Assembly (NCBI GenBank): GCA_964599565.1
Contig: CAZRFE010000023.1
Span: 1 to 33,664, forward strand
Length of the DNA: 33,664 bases
Direction of reading: 5' to 3'
Origin: JAJUFS01 sp964599565
Lineage (GTDB): Bacteria; Pseudomonadota; Gammaproteobacteria; Natronospirales; JAJUFS01
Below are positions 9,214-18,600 of this stretch, piece after piece. Within the stretch, counting starts at the first letter, position 1. Every line of letters starts with the position of its first letter. Below the pieces are notes generated by a model that was not told the origin of the DNA, did no database searches, and saw nothing but the letters and a program-made list of their open reading frames with translations. A program made the position numbers and the translations under genes.

Positions 9214-9381
9214 ATGCCGAAGCTGCTGCGCTCGGTGATGCTGCGCTGGAAGTCCGCGCGAAATGCTCTCGTACTACCGTACGTTCCGCTTTCGCGCGGC
9301 CTTCCGCCTTGCCTCACCGTCGCTCGCGACGCTTCTACACGGCCTGACCTGCAAAGAACTGACGTTGTGGTCTGTTGCTGA
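9214..9381 (+). other. 55-codon open frame in the tssC-clpV gap (probably not a gene)
   Basis: An ATG at 9214 opens a 55-codon frame ending 12 bases before the clpV start. The peptide is basic and Cys-poor until a terminal CC and resembles no family I know. The DNA it covers contains a long nested inverted repeat (9254-9299), which explains much of its odd composition. I record it because comparable bridging frames occur in other gaps of this locus, but I favour a non-coding interpretation. Confidence 0.12.
9254..9299. repeat. Nested inverted repeat between tssC and clpV
   Basis: The outer arms CCGCGCGAAA (9254-9263) and TTTCGCGCGG (9290-9299) pair perfectly over 10 bp. Inside the loop, CGTAC (9270-9274) pairs with GTACG (9279-9283) around TACC. 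In RNA this would give a long stable hairpin between the sheath genes and clpV. There is no T-run after it, so it is more likely a stability or processing element, or an inserted dispersed repeat, than a terminator. Confidence 0.55.
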
Positions 9382-9393
9382 AGAGACAAGATA

Positions 9394-12018
9394 ATGAAAA
9401 CCGATCTGCAAAGCCTGCTCGCAAGACTCAACCCGTACTGCATGCGCGCACTCGAAGGCGCGTCGGGCCTGTGCGTGAATCGCGGGCATTACGAGGTGTC
9501 TGCCGAGCATCTGCTGCTGCAGCTGCTGGAAGATCCGCAGTCCGACGTACCGCTCGTGTTCTGGCAGTGCGAGATCGACGCCGCCGATGTCGTGAAGCAG
9601 CTGCAGAAGGAACTCGAAGGTTTCAGGACCGGCAATCCCGGCAAGCCCGTCTTCTCGCAGACGCTGCTCGCGCTGCTCGAGGACGCCTGGCCGGTGAGTT
9701 CGCTCAAGCTCGGCGAATCGAAGCTGCGTTCCGTTGCGCTGCTTGCAACCCTCGTCGACAACCCGCTGCGTTTCGGTCTCGGCGAGATCAGGGAACTGCA
9801 GAAGCTTTCCGCGGAGAAGGCGCTCGACGCCTTCGGCAAGGTGCACGGGCGTTCCGTGGAATCGGTGGCGGAGGGAGAGCGGCATCCGCGTGCGCCGGGC
9901 GGCGCAGGCGCGCCCGCCGGCGAGACCGCACTCAAGAAATACACGCAGAATTTCACGCAGCGTGCGCGCGAGGGGAAGATCGATCCCGTCTTCGGGCGCG
10001 ACCGCGAGATTCGCCAGATGGTCGACATCCTCGGCCGTCGCCGCAAGAACAATCCCATCTGCGTCGGCGAGGCCGGCGTCGGCAAGAGCGCGGTCGTCGA
10101 AGGTCTTGCGCTCAAGGTCGCCGCGGGCGACGTGCCGGACATCCTCAAGGATGTCGATATCGTCGGTCTTGATCTTGGCCTGCTGCAGGCCGGTGCGAGC
10201 GTGAAGGGCGAATTCGAAAACCGCCTGAACGCCGTGCTCACGGAGATCAAGTCATCCGAGACGCCGATCATTCTCTTCATCGACGAAGCGCACACGCTCA
10301 TCGGCGCCGGTGGCGCGGCGGGCACGGGCGATGCCGCGAACCTGCTGAAGCCCGCGCTTGCGCGCGGCGAGCTTCGCACCATCGCCGCAACGACATGGTC
10401 GGAGTACAAGAAATACTTCGAGAAGGATCCCGCGCTCGCGCGCCGTTTCCAGCTCGTGAAGCTGGATGAACCGAACGCCGAGGAAGCCGCGGTCATCCTG
10501 CGCGGCCTGCGCGAGACCTATGAAAAGGCGCACGGCGTGTATGTGCGCGATGACGCGATCGTCGCCGCCGCCACGCTTTCCGCGCGCTACATCTCCGGGC
10601 GCCAGCTGCCGGACAAGGCCGTGGACGTGCTCGACACCGCATGCGCGCGCGTGAAGATTTCCATGAACGCGCGCCCCGACCGTCTCGAGGACATGGAGCA
10701 GCGCGCGAAGACGCTGAAGCGCGAGTTCGAGGCGCTGTCGCGCGATGTGACGTCGGGACGTTCCGATGAAAAGGACCGTCTCGATGCGCTCGGCAAGGAG
10801 ATCGACGATCTTGAAACCGGCGCGCTGGAACTGAACAAGGACTGGCTGCGCGAGAAGGAGCAGGTTGCGAAGATCGTCGATCTGCGCATCGCGTTCGACA
10901 AGGCGCGCGAGGAAAAGGCCGCGAACGCGGACACCGTCGGCGAGGAACTCTCGAAGGCGAGCGAAGCGCTCGAAGCGCTGCAGGGCGACAACGCGCTCAT
11001 CCATTACGAAGTCACGCCCGATGTCGTTGCGCGCGTGATCGCGGACTGGACCGGCATCCCGCTTGGCAGCGTGCAGCGCGACCAGGCAGCGTCGTTGCTC
11101 AGCTTCAACGAGCAGATGAAGCGCTGGGTGATCGGCCAGGATCACGCGGTCGATCTCATCGACTCGGGGCTTCGCACCGCGAAGGCGGGCCTGCAGAATC
11201 CCGATGCGCCGATGGGCGTGTTCCTGTTCGTCGGACCTTCCGGCGTCGGCAAGACGGAAACCGCGCTCGGCGTTGCGAACCTGCTTTTCGGCGGCGACCG
11301 TTTCATGGTCACCGTGAACATGTCCGAGTTCCAGGAAAAGCACACCGTCTCGAAGCTCGTCGGCTCGCCGCCGGGCTACGTCGGCTACGGCGAAGGCGGC
11401 GTGCTCACCGAAGCCGTGCGTCAGCGTCCGTACTCCGTCGTGCTGCTCGATGAGGTCGAGAAGGCAGACCTCGATGTGATGAACCTGTTCTACCAGGTGT
11501 TCGACAAGGGAACGCTCTCGGATGGCGAAGGCCGCATCATCGACTTCCGCAACACGATTCTCTTTCTCACCTCGAACCTCGCCTCCGACATCATCATGCA
11601 GGCGTGCGCGGGCGATGCGCAGCCCTCCGTCGAGGAACTCACCGACGCCATCCGCCCGGTGCTGCAGCAGCACTTCAAGCCCGCGCTGCTCGCGCGCATG
11701 AACATCGTGCCGTTCTATCCCATCCAGGGCGAAGCGCTGGACCGCGTCGTGCGCATCAAGCTCGACAAGGTCATCAAGCGGCTGAAGGCGAACCGCGACA
11801 TCGACATGCACTACGACGAGAAGGTCGTCTCGACCATCGCGGCGCGCTGCACGGACGTGGAGTCCGGCGCGCGCAACGTGGATCACATCATCAATCGCAC
11901 GCTGCTGCCGCTGCTCTCCACGGAGATACTCAGGCGCACCGGCGGCGAGGAAACCATTTCGCGCATCCAGCTCGGCGTTTCCGCACAAGGGGGCTTTGAA
12001 CCGGTGTTCTCGAGCTGA
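9394..12018 (+). CDS. clpV: ClpV (TssH), AAA+ sheath-recycling ATPase
   Basis: 874 aa with ATG at 9394, a usual length. It has a Clp N-domain (about residues 10-160), a first AAA+ module with Walker A GEAGVGKSA (Lys231) and Walker B ILFIDEAH (Asp297-Glu298), a middle coiled-coil region (about 415-530), and a second AAA+ module with Walker A GPSGVGKTE (Lys620), Walker B LLDEVEKA (Asp686-Glu687) and the pore-loop block GSPPGYVGYGEGG. The hexamer threads contracted TssC through its pore to recycle the sheath. Both ATPase sites look intact. Placement directly after tssBC fits that role. The Shine-Dalgarno is weak (GAAGAGAC). Confidence 0.97.
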   Translation: MKTDLQSLLARLNPYCMRALEGASGLCVNRGHYEVSAEHLLLQLLEDPQSDVPLVFWQCEIDAADVVKQLQKELEGFRTGNPGKPVFSQTLLALLEDAWPVSSLKLGESKLRSVALLATLVDNPLRFGLGEIRELQKLSAEKALDAFGKVHGRSVESVAEGERHPRAPGGAGAPAGETALKKYTQNFTQRAREGKIDPVFGRDREIRQMVDILGRRRKNNPICVGEAGVGKSAVVEGLALKVAAGDVPDILKDVDIVGLDLGLLQAGASVKGEFENRLNAVLTEIKSSETPIILFIDEAHTLIGAGGAAGTGDAANLLKPALARGELRTIAATTWSEYKKYFEKDPALARRFQLVKLDEPNAEEAAVILRGLRETYEKAHGVYVRDDAIVAAATLSARYISGRQLPDKAVDVLDTACARVKISMNARPDRLEDMEQRAKTLKREFEALSRDVTSGRSDEKDRLDALGKEIDDLETGALELNKDWLREKEQVAKIVDLRIAFDKAREEKAANADTVGEELSKASEALEALQGDNALIHYEVTPDVVARVIADWTGIPLGSVQRDQAASLLSFNEQMKRWVIGQDHAVDLIDSGLRTAKAGLQNPDAPMGVFLFVGPSGVGKTETALGVANLLFGGDRFMVTVNMSEFQEKHTVSKLVGSPPGYVGYGEGGVLTEAVRQRPYSVVLLDEVEKADLDVMNLFYQVFDKGTLSDGEGRIIDFRNTILFLTSNLASDIIMQACAGDAQPSVEELTDAIRPVLQQHFKPALLARMNIVPFYPIQGEALDRVVRIKLDKVIKRLKANRDIDMHYDEKVVSTIAARCTDVESGARNVDHIINRTLLPLLSTEILRRTGGEETISRIQLGVSAQGGFEPVFSS

Positions 12019-12091
12019 ACGCGAAGCGCTGCCCCCGCGTAAGAGGTTACCGGGCAAAGCATTAAACACCCGTGAAAGCGGGCAACATCTG

Positions 12092-12097
12092 AAGGAG
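12092..12097 (+). promoter_or_regulatory. Strong ribosome binding site of hcp
   Basis: AAGGAG sits 7 bases before the hcp ATG, the best-matched Shine-Dalgarno in the locus. It fits the need for large amounts of tube subunit. The 86-base gap before it has only a small CCCG/CGGG hairpin (12069-12082) and no promoter I can support. Confidence 0.6.
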
Positions 12098-12104
12098 TAA
12101 CACA

Positions 12105-12620
12105 ATGCCGATTCCAGCCTACATGACCATCGAAGGGGTCACCCAGGGCCTCATCACCGAAGGCGCTTTCTCGGAAGACAGCGTCGGCAACATCTACCAG
12201 GAAGGCCACGAGGACGAAGTGCTCGTCCAGGCCTTCAGCCACAAGATCATCATCCCGCGCGATCCGCAGAGCGGCCAGCCGACGGGACAGCGCGTTCACC
12301 AGCCGCTGATCATCACGAAGATCTTCGACAAGTCATCGCCGCTGCTTTACCAGGCGCTGGTGACGGGCGAGCGCCTGACCTGCGAGATCAAGTGGTACCG
12401 CACGTCGTCGGAAGGCACGCACGAGCATTACTTCACGCACGCGCTGGAAGATGCCGTCGTCGTCGACATGAAGGCGCTGATGCCGAACTGCCAGGACCCG
12501 ACGTCCGCGCACTTCACGCATCTCGAGGAAGTTTCCTTTGCGTATCGCAAGATCACGTGGACGCACGAGATCGGCGGCACGGAAGGCAGCGACGACTGGC
12601 GCGCGCCGGCAGCAGCCTGA
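12105..12620 (+). CDS. hcp: Hcp (TssD), tube-forming protein, first copy
   Basis: 171 aa with ATG at 12105. Hcp-family features are the start MPIPAYMTIEGVTQG, the VLVQAFSHKIIIPRD strand, the extended loop PQSGQPTGQRVHQPL, ITKIFDKSSPLLYQAL (helix) and the C-terminal strands EEVSFAYRKITWTHE. Hcp hexamers stack into the tube inside the sheath and are secreted; small effectors may ride in the lumen. The short C-terminal tail GTEGSDDWRAPAAA carries no toxin domain, so this is a structural Hcp. An excellent Shine-Dalgarno precedes it and a perfect hairpin follows it, consistent with expression above its neighbours. A second hcp lies at 21205. Confidence 0.97.
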   Translation: MPIPAYMTIEGVTQGLITEGAFSEDSVGNIYQEGHEDEVLVQAFSHKIIIPRDPQSGQPTGQRVHQPLIITKIFDKSSPLLYQALVTGERLTCEIKWYRTSSEGTHEHYFTHALEDAVVVDMKALMPNCQDPTSAHFTHLEEVSFAYRKITWTHEIGGTEGSDDWRAPAAA

Positions 12621-12639
12621 GGATGCGGCAGGAACCGAA

Positions 12640-12667
12640 GGGCGGTTCGCCGCAAGGCGAACCGCCC
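12640..12667 (+). other. Perfect 12-bp stem with GCAA tetraloop directly after hcp
   Basis: The arm GGGCGGTTCGCC (12640-12651) pairs completely with 12656-12667 around GCAA, a stable GNRA tetraloop. It begins 20 bases after the hcp stop and 15 bases before tssJ. The following bases are CGAAGTTTCCC with only three Ts, so termination would be partial at most. Such a structure would protect the hcp transcript 3' end and lower expression of the membrane-complex genes relative to hcp. A 20-codon open frame (12623-12685) runs through the stem and ends overlapping the tssJ ATG. Confidence 0.75.
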
Positions 12668-12681
12668 CGAAGTTTCCCGCA

Positions 12682-13443
12682 ATGACGATGAACCGCATCG
12701 ACACCACATTGTTTCGCTTCGCGGCCTGCGCGCTGCTTGCGCAGCTTTGCGCATGCGCGGGCAACCAGGAGCTCACGGTCGCGCCGGAGGCGTGGACCTT
12801 CCAGGAGCAGGCGCTCGTGCTCGCCGTGGAGCCGGCCGACGCGCTCAACGTGCACAACGGACGCGCGCACGCGCTCAGTGTCGGCGTCTTCCAGATGGCC
12901 GACCCGAATCCCTTCATTGCGCTTGGCAGCACGCGCGATGGCGCGCTTGCGCTGCTTTCCGCGGGCAAGGCCGCGGATGCAAGCATTCTCGATTTCCGGC
13001 GCGTCACGCTGCAGCCGGGCGAGAAGAATTTCATCACGCTTGCGCGGCCCGAACTCGCGCAGTACGTCGGCGTGATCTTCGGTTACTACGATCTCGAACC
13101 CGCGACCTCCGTGCGCCTGATGGCGTACCCGATCGTCGCGAAGCCGCGCGGCATCATCGCGAAATCGCTGATCTTCCTGCAGCTGATCGCGGATGAAGCG
13201 GAAGCTGCACCCGGCCGGCTGTGGCTGCGCGCGCGTCTCGGGCCGCAGGGCCTGCAGGAACTGAAACCGATCGTCTCGGAGGAAGACATGGCGGATTTCG
13301 GCGAAGAAGCCGCCGCGCTCGCCGCTGCGGCGAAGGAATCGGGACTGTTCGACGACTTCAAGAACTCGATGACGGACAAGGCTGCCGAAGGCGCGACGGA
13401 AGTCGCAAGCGGCGAGCCGGAATCCGGAACGGAAAAGAAATGA
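12682..13443 (+). CDS. tssJ: TssJ, outer-membrane lipoprotein of the membrane complex
   Basis: I choose the ATG at 12682 (253 aa) because it gives a lipoprotein signal: hydrophobic ACALLAQ followed by the lipobox LCAC with Cys25; the +2 residue is Ala, which predicts the outer membrane. The upstream part of the open frame is arginine-rich and overlaps hcp, so it is not used. Residues about 30-165 match the TssJ beta-sandwich in layout (LNVHNGRAHALSVGVFQM, GEKNFITLAR, YVGVIFGYYD). It tethers TssM in the periplasm. It is longer than typical TssJ (about 150-190 aa) because of a C-terminal tail of about 85 residues rich in Ala, Glu and Lys. Sequence similarity to the family is modest, so context contributes to the call. 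Confidence 0.85.
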   Translation: MTMNRIDTTLFRFAACALLAQLCACAGNQELTVAPEAWTFQEQALVLAVEPADALNVHNGRAHALSVGVFQMADPNPFIALGSTRDGALALLSAGKAADASILDFRRVTLQPGEKNFITLARPELAQYVGVIFGYYDLEPATSVRLMAYPIVAKPRGIIAKSLIFLQLIADEAEAAPGRLWLRARLGPQGLQELKPIVSEEDMADFGEEAAALAAAAKESGLFDDFKNSMTDKAAEGATEVASGEPESGTEKK

Positions 13444-13601
13444 CATTGCATTCACAGGCACGCGACAAAACGCAGCCGCCGATGCTCGGGCACGGCGCAC
13501 GTCGGTCGAGGAGCGGACTTTGCATGAGCAAACGAGCACCGCAGACAGGCGCGCAACGAAGCCCCGGCGCGGCAGATACGTTTTACCGGAGTGGAACATG
13601 A
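13440..13601 (+). other. 53-codon open frame bridging tssJ and tssK
   Basis: The frame opens with an ATG overlapping the tssJ stop (ATGA) and closes with a TGA overlapping the tssK ATG (ATGA again). The peptide is basic, rich in Arg, Ser and Gly, and unlike any family I know. Its exact fit between both genes would suit translational coupling across the 154-base gap. The composition is not convincingly protein-like, and a chance frame of this length is quite possible in G+C-rich DNA. Confidence 0.2.
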
Positions 13602-14980
13602 GCATTCAAAGACCGATCTTCTGGCACCAGGGCCAGTTCCTGATGCCCCAGCATTTCCAGATCAGCGATCGCCTGCACCAGGCCATGCTCACGCCGCTGC
13701 TGAAATTCGCGCAGCCGCATTTCTTCGGGCTTGCGCATCTCGACATGCAGGAATCCTCCATCCGGCATCTCACCTGCGACATCTCGCGCGCGGAATGCCT
13801 TTTCCCCGACGGCACGTGGATCGAGTTCCCGGGCAACGCGGTGATCGCGCCGCGCATCGTCGGCGATGCCTGGCCGGACACCGAAACGCCGCTCACCGTC
13901 TACCTCGGCCTTCGCAAGCAGAGCGCGCAGCAGGACAACGTCACCGTGCTGCCGAACCTCGATGCGCTCGAGCGCGTGAACACGCGCTACGTCTCGCTCG
14001 CCGATCCCGAGGAAGTGCGCGATGCGTACGTGGAAGGTCCGGTCGCGAAAGTGAAATCGCTGCTGCACGTGGTGAACATCTTCTTCTCCACGGAACCGGA
14101 CGCCGCGGAAGATCATCATCTCGTGCCCATCGCGCGCATCGAGCGTGCGGGCGACGGCTTCCGCATGGATCCTGAATTCGTGCCGCCGGTGCTCGGCCTT
14201 GGCGCATCCGAAATCCTGCGCCGTCTCGTGAAGGATGTGCGCGATGAACTCGCCGGCCGCGCGCTGCAGCTTGACGGCTACAAGTCCCAGGGCGGCGAGC
14301 AGATCGATTTCGATCCCGTGCTGCTGCGCTACAAGCTCGCGCTGCGAACGCTCAGCCGCTACGTGCCGATGCTGTTCCATCTTGTCGATGCGAAGGCGCA
14401 TCCGTTCGAGATCTACGGCGTGCTGCGCGAACTGCTCGGCGAGGCCAGCAGCTTCACGCGCACGGTGAACCTGCTCGGCGAGAACGCGGCCGGCGAACGC
14501 CTCGTGATGCCGTACGACCACACAAGGCTCGGCGAATGCTTCTTCTCGCTCCGGCGCCTGCTGTCGCAGGTGCTCGACGAGATCACCGTCGGCCCGCAGT
14601 ACCTCGTGCAGATGACGTTCGATGGCACGTTCTTCAATGCCGACGTGCCGCTCGAGCATCTCGAGCCGGGCAACAGTTTCTATCTCATCGTTTCAAGCCG
14701 TCTTGCGTCCGCCGATTACCTCGGCTCGCTGCTTGCCGCCGGCAAGTTCGGCGCGGGCGATTCCATGCAGGATCTCGTCGAGCGCGCACTGCCTGGCGTG
14801 TCGATGGCGCACCTGCCGTTCGCGCCGCCCGGGCTGCCGCGCAATCCCGGCGCGCAGTATCTCAAGCTCGATACGCGCGACGACGAGTGGCGCGCGGTGG
14901 AACGCTACAAGTCCGTCGGGCTGTACTGGGAAGGCGCGCCGGATGACGTGAAGATCGAACTTGCCGTCATCCGTCGCTGA
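13598..14980 (+). CDS. tssK: TssK, baseplate-membrane complex connector
   Basis: 460 aa from the ATG at 13598, preceded by CCGGAGTGGAAC. The start is set by the family's conserved opening, here IFWHQGQFLMPQHFQ at about residues 7-21; longer frames upstream encode unrelated sequence. Other family-typical stretches are PDGTWIEFPGNAVI and the C-terminal region ending APDDVKIELAVIRR. TssK trimers bind TssF/TssG in the cytoplasm and dock the baseplate on TssL/TssM. tssL follows after 9 bases and tssM after a further 10, the usual tssJKLM order. Confidence 0.96.
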   Translation: MSIQRPIFWHQGQFLMPQHFQISDRLHQAMLTPLLKFAQPHFFGLAHLDMQESSIRHLTCDISRAECLFPDGTWIEFPGNAVIAPRIVGDAWPDTETPLTVYLGLRKQSAQQDNVTVLPNLDALERVNTRYVSLADPEEVRDAYVEGPVAKVKSLLHVVNIFFSTEPDAAEDHHLVPIARIERAGDGFRMDPEFVPPVLGLGASEILRRLVKDVRDELAGRALQLDGYKSQGGEQIDFDPVLLRYKLALRTLSRYVPMLFHLVDAKAHPFEIYGVLRELLGEASSFTRTVNLLGENAAGERLVMPYDHTRLGECFFSLRRLLSQVLDEITVGPQYLVQMTFDGTFFNADVPLEHLEPGNSFYLIVSSRLASADYLGSLLAAGKFGAGDSMQDLVERALPGVSMAHLPFAPPGLPRNPGAQYLKLDTRDDEWRAVERYKSVGLYWEGAPDDVKIELAVIRR

Positions 14981-14989
14981 GAACCGAGC

Positions 14990-15673
14990 ATGAGCCAGCG
15001 ACTTTCCGATTTCTTCCTGCCCCTGCTGCTCGACGTGCGTGCGGCGTCGACGGCGCCGGATGCAGAGCTGCCGGAGTTCGGCGCACTGCAGGGCGCGCTC
15101 GAAGCGAAACTCGATGCCGCGCTGGATGCGGCCGCCGAGGCCGGCTGGTCCGCGCAGGCGTGCGAGCACGCAAGCTTTGCAACCGGCGCGTTCATGGACG
15201 AGGTCATTCTCGTCTCGCGCTGGCGCGGCCGCGCGGAGTGGCAGAAGCAGAGCCTGCAGAAGAAACGGTTCAACACGGTGAACAGCGGCGTGGAGTTCTA
15301 CGAGCGCCTCGATTCGCTCGGCAAGGAGCCGGAGGACATCGCGGTTCGCGAAGTGTTCTTCCTGTGTCTCGCGCTCGGCTTCAAGGGCCGGCACTTTCGC
15401 CGCGACGATGCGCGCCGCATCGAGGAAATCAAGACGCAGGAACTTGCGCAGATACTGCCGGGCGATGCCGGCCGCGATCTTGCCTCGCTGACGCTGTTTC
15501 CCGCGGCGTACGGATCGCGCGCGCGCGACGGCATGGGAACGTACCGGCCGCGCGCACGCCTCATGCCGTGGGTGATCGGCCTGCCGCTGGTTGCGATTCT
15601 CGCCGCGACGCTGTTCTTCCGTTTCCGCATCCATGAAGCCGCCGCGCGGATCGCCGCGCTGGTCAGCTGGTAG
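14990..15673 (+). CDS. tssL: TssL (DotU/IcmH family), short inner-membrane form
   Basis: 227 aa. The cytoplasmic DotU domain fills residues 1-190, with family motifs ATGAFMDEVILVSRWRGRAEW, KKRFNTVNSGVEFYERLD, VREVFFLCLALGFKGRH and LTLFPAAYG (partly split here by my reading). A single transmembrane helix lies near residues 192-211, close to the C-terminus, so it is a tail-anchored protein. There is no C-terminal OmpA-like peptidoglycan-binding domain and no separate one in the window, so cell-wall anchoring must come from elsewhere. It forms the inner-membrane base with TssM and contacts TssK. Confidence 0.95.
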   Translation: MSQRLSDFFLPLLLDVRAASTAPDAELPEFGALQGALEAKLDAALDAAAEAGWSAQACEHASFATGAFMDEVILVSRWRGRAEWQKQSLQKKRFNTVNSGVEFYERLDSLGKEPEDIAVREVFFLCLALGFKGRHFRRDDARRIEEIKTQELAQILPGDAGRDLASLTLFPAAYGSRARDGMGTYRPRARLMPWVIGLPLVAILAATLFFRFRIHEAAARIAALVSW

Positions 15674-15683
15674 AAGAACGAAC

Positions 15684-18600
15684 ATGTGGAAGAAGATTCT
15701 CAAGTTCCTGCTCTGGCTGCTGATCTTCGCACTCGTTGCGGCGGCGACGACGGGCATCGTCCTTTATCTCGGCAAGACCATCGAAGACGCGCTCATCGTG
15801 AACGCGATCGTCTTCGGCACATGGTTCGTGATCTGGCTCATCCGCCGCATCTACGTGCGCATCCGCGCGCGCATGCAGGCAAGGCGCGTCATCAACGAGG
15901 ACGAACCGGATCCGGAAGCCGGCATCCCCGTGCGCGAGCTTCTGCGGAATCTTCGCAACCGCTGGCAGGGCGCGCTGCGTTCCATCCGCCGCTCCGAGTT
16001 GAGACGGCACGGCGATCCGCTCTACGTGCTGCCGTGGTACATGGTCATCGGCCGTCCGCGCTCGGGAAAGAGCACCGCGATGAAGAGCGCGCAACTGCTC
16101 TCGCCGCTGCTCGAATCGACGGATCACGACAACGGCCAGACGCGCAATCTCGACCTGTGGCTGTATGAAGACGCCATCGTCATCGACACCGCCGGGCGCT
16201 ACGCGGTGCCGGACAACGCCGCGCGCGATCGCATGGAATGGGCGGTGCTGCTCGACATGCTCGCGCGCCACAAGGAAAAGGAACCGCTCAACGGTCTTGT
16301 CGTCGTTGTCGCCGCCGATCGCCTGCTGAAATGTTCCGAAGCGGAACTCATGGAAGAAGGCCGCCAGGTGCGCGCTAGCATGAGCGAACTCATGACGCGC
16401 CTTGAAGTGAAGCTGCCCGTGTACGTGATGATCACGAAGGCGGATCTCGTGCCGGGCTTCACCGCATGGGCGGACAACTTCCCCGACACCATCGGCACGC
16501 AGGCGCTCGGCCGCCTGCTGGAAGACGAACGCGGCACGGTGATGGAACGCCTCGACGCCGCGCTCGAAGGCGTGATCTCGCGCACGAAGGAACTGCGCCT
16601 CGTGCTGCTCGACCGCAAGCGCAACATCGAGCCGTCCGCGCTCTCGCTGCCCGAAACGCTCGATACGCTGCGCCGCGGACTGGTGGCCTTCGCTCAAGGT
16701 GCGCTCGCGGAGAACGCCTACCAGGAAACGCCGTTCCTGCGCGGCCTTTTCCTGAGTTCCAGCGAACAGTCCGTGAACGACAAGAAGCATGCGCCGACGC
16801 AGGCGCGCGGCCTGTTCCTCAAGGAATTCTTCACGCGCGTCATGCCGCCGGACCGCGACCTCCTGCGCACGCTGCCGAAGGCGGAGCGGCTTCGCCGCCT
16901 CGCGCTGCAGTACGGCGCGAGCATCGGCGGCGCGGTCGTGGCGCTCGCATTCATCGCGCTTGCCGGGCTTTTCCTCACCGACATGCGCGCGCTCGATGCG
17001 CTGCACGCCGACAGCAATCCCGTTGCGCTCAACGATGCGAATGTCGTCGAACGTTTCTGGTCGCTCGCGGAGATTCGCACCGTCATCGAAACGCTCGATG
17101 CCGTCGAGGACACCTGGCTTGTGCCCTGGGCGCTGCCGGATGCGGACACGCCCGCGCTCGCCGCACTCAAGCGGCGTTACTTGAGGACGTTCGAGACCGG
17201 CGTGCTCGCGCTGCTCGATGCGCGCCGCAACGCACTCGCCGCGGATCTCCCCGCGGACGATCCGCGCCGCGGCGATCTCCTGCTCGGGCTCGTGCGCGAA
17301 ACCAACCTGATGAATGCAAGGCTCGCGAACGATCCCGCCGCACCGGCAGACATGCTGCCGGAACTGCCGGCGGATTACCTTGCGCTGCTGGAAGCGGAAT
17401 TCGGCGGCGAAGCCGCGGCGGAATTCCACGCGACGTATCTTGCCTGGCTCGCCTGGCAGCCGAGCGATGTCGCGATCCGCCAGTGGCGCGATGCGGCGCG
17501 CACGCAGCTCATCGCGGAACTGGAACGCGCGCCCGGCGATGTCGCCTGGCTCGTGCGCTACGCGAACCGCCAGGGTCTCGATGAAATCACGCTCGATGAA
17601 TTCTGGCCGGGCAGCCTGCGCGTTTCGGATGCACCGAAAGTCAGCGCGGCGTATACGACGGCGGGCAACGATGTGATCCAGTCCGTGCTCGCGGAGATCG
17701 ACGCCGCGCTTGCCGGCGAAAGCGTGGCAACGGAACTCGGCGCCTCGTTCGACACGAACTACCGCGCCGCGTACTTCGATGCCTGGCATGCATTCGCAAG
17801 CGGTTTCGATGCGGGCATGCACAGGCTCAACAGCCGGCAGGACTGGATCGATCTTCTCAACCAGTTCCCGCTCGACACCAATCCGTACTTTGCATTGCTG
17901 GATCGCATGCAGGCGGAGTTCGCGCCGTTTCCCGTCGACGAGGAGGACGCCGCGTTCATGCTGGTCGGCTATTTCGCCGAGATGCAGGCGTTCACCGGCG
18001 CGGGCGGTGAAGGCGGCGGCGCGAACAGCGGCGCGGCCGCGAAGCTCGGCCTGAAGCTGCTCGGCAAGACGGGCAAGGTTGGCAAGGCGATCGCCGGCGT
18101 TGCGAAGAAAGGCCTCAAGGCGAAGAAGAAGGTGCAGAAGATCACCGGCAAGAAAGGCGCATCGAAGGAAGACCTTGATGCAAGCCTGGAGCAGGCCGCG
18201 ACCACGCTCAAGGATTACAAGAAGGCGCTGGCGGACGCCGCGTTCGCCGCGGATGCACGGCAGGTTTCCTACGACACCACCGTCACCGCGTTCACCGCGC
18301 CGAATGCGCCGGAGTCCGGCACCGGTCCCGTGGCGAGCGCGTACACCGCGATGAACGCACTGCAGGCGATCGCAGGCCGCCCGTACGAAGCGAACGAACT
18401 CTTCTGGCAGCTTTACAGCGGACCGGCGCGTCTCGTGCAGCACTACATGATGGAAGAGGCGAACTGCCATCTCGATGAAACCTGGCAGACGACGGTGCGC
18501 GCGGAAGCCGACGGCGTGCGCGGCGACAAGCTGCCTGCGCTGCTCATCGGCGATACCGGCCTCGTGTGGACATACGTGGCCGGACCGGCGGCGCCGTTCC

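Noticed and set aside
12019..12104. Independent promoter for hcp
   Set aside because: TTACCG and TTAAAC-like hexamers can be picked out, but spacing and match to sigma-70 or sigma-54 consensus are poor; only the ribosome site is convincing.
12538..12681. Longer N-terminus for TssJ
   Set aside because: The upstream part overlaps hcp, is Arg/Ala-rich and would bury the lipoprotein signal; the ATG at 12682 gives a proper lipobox.
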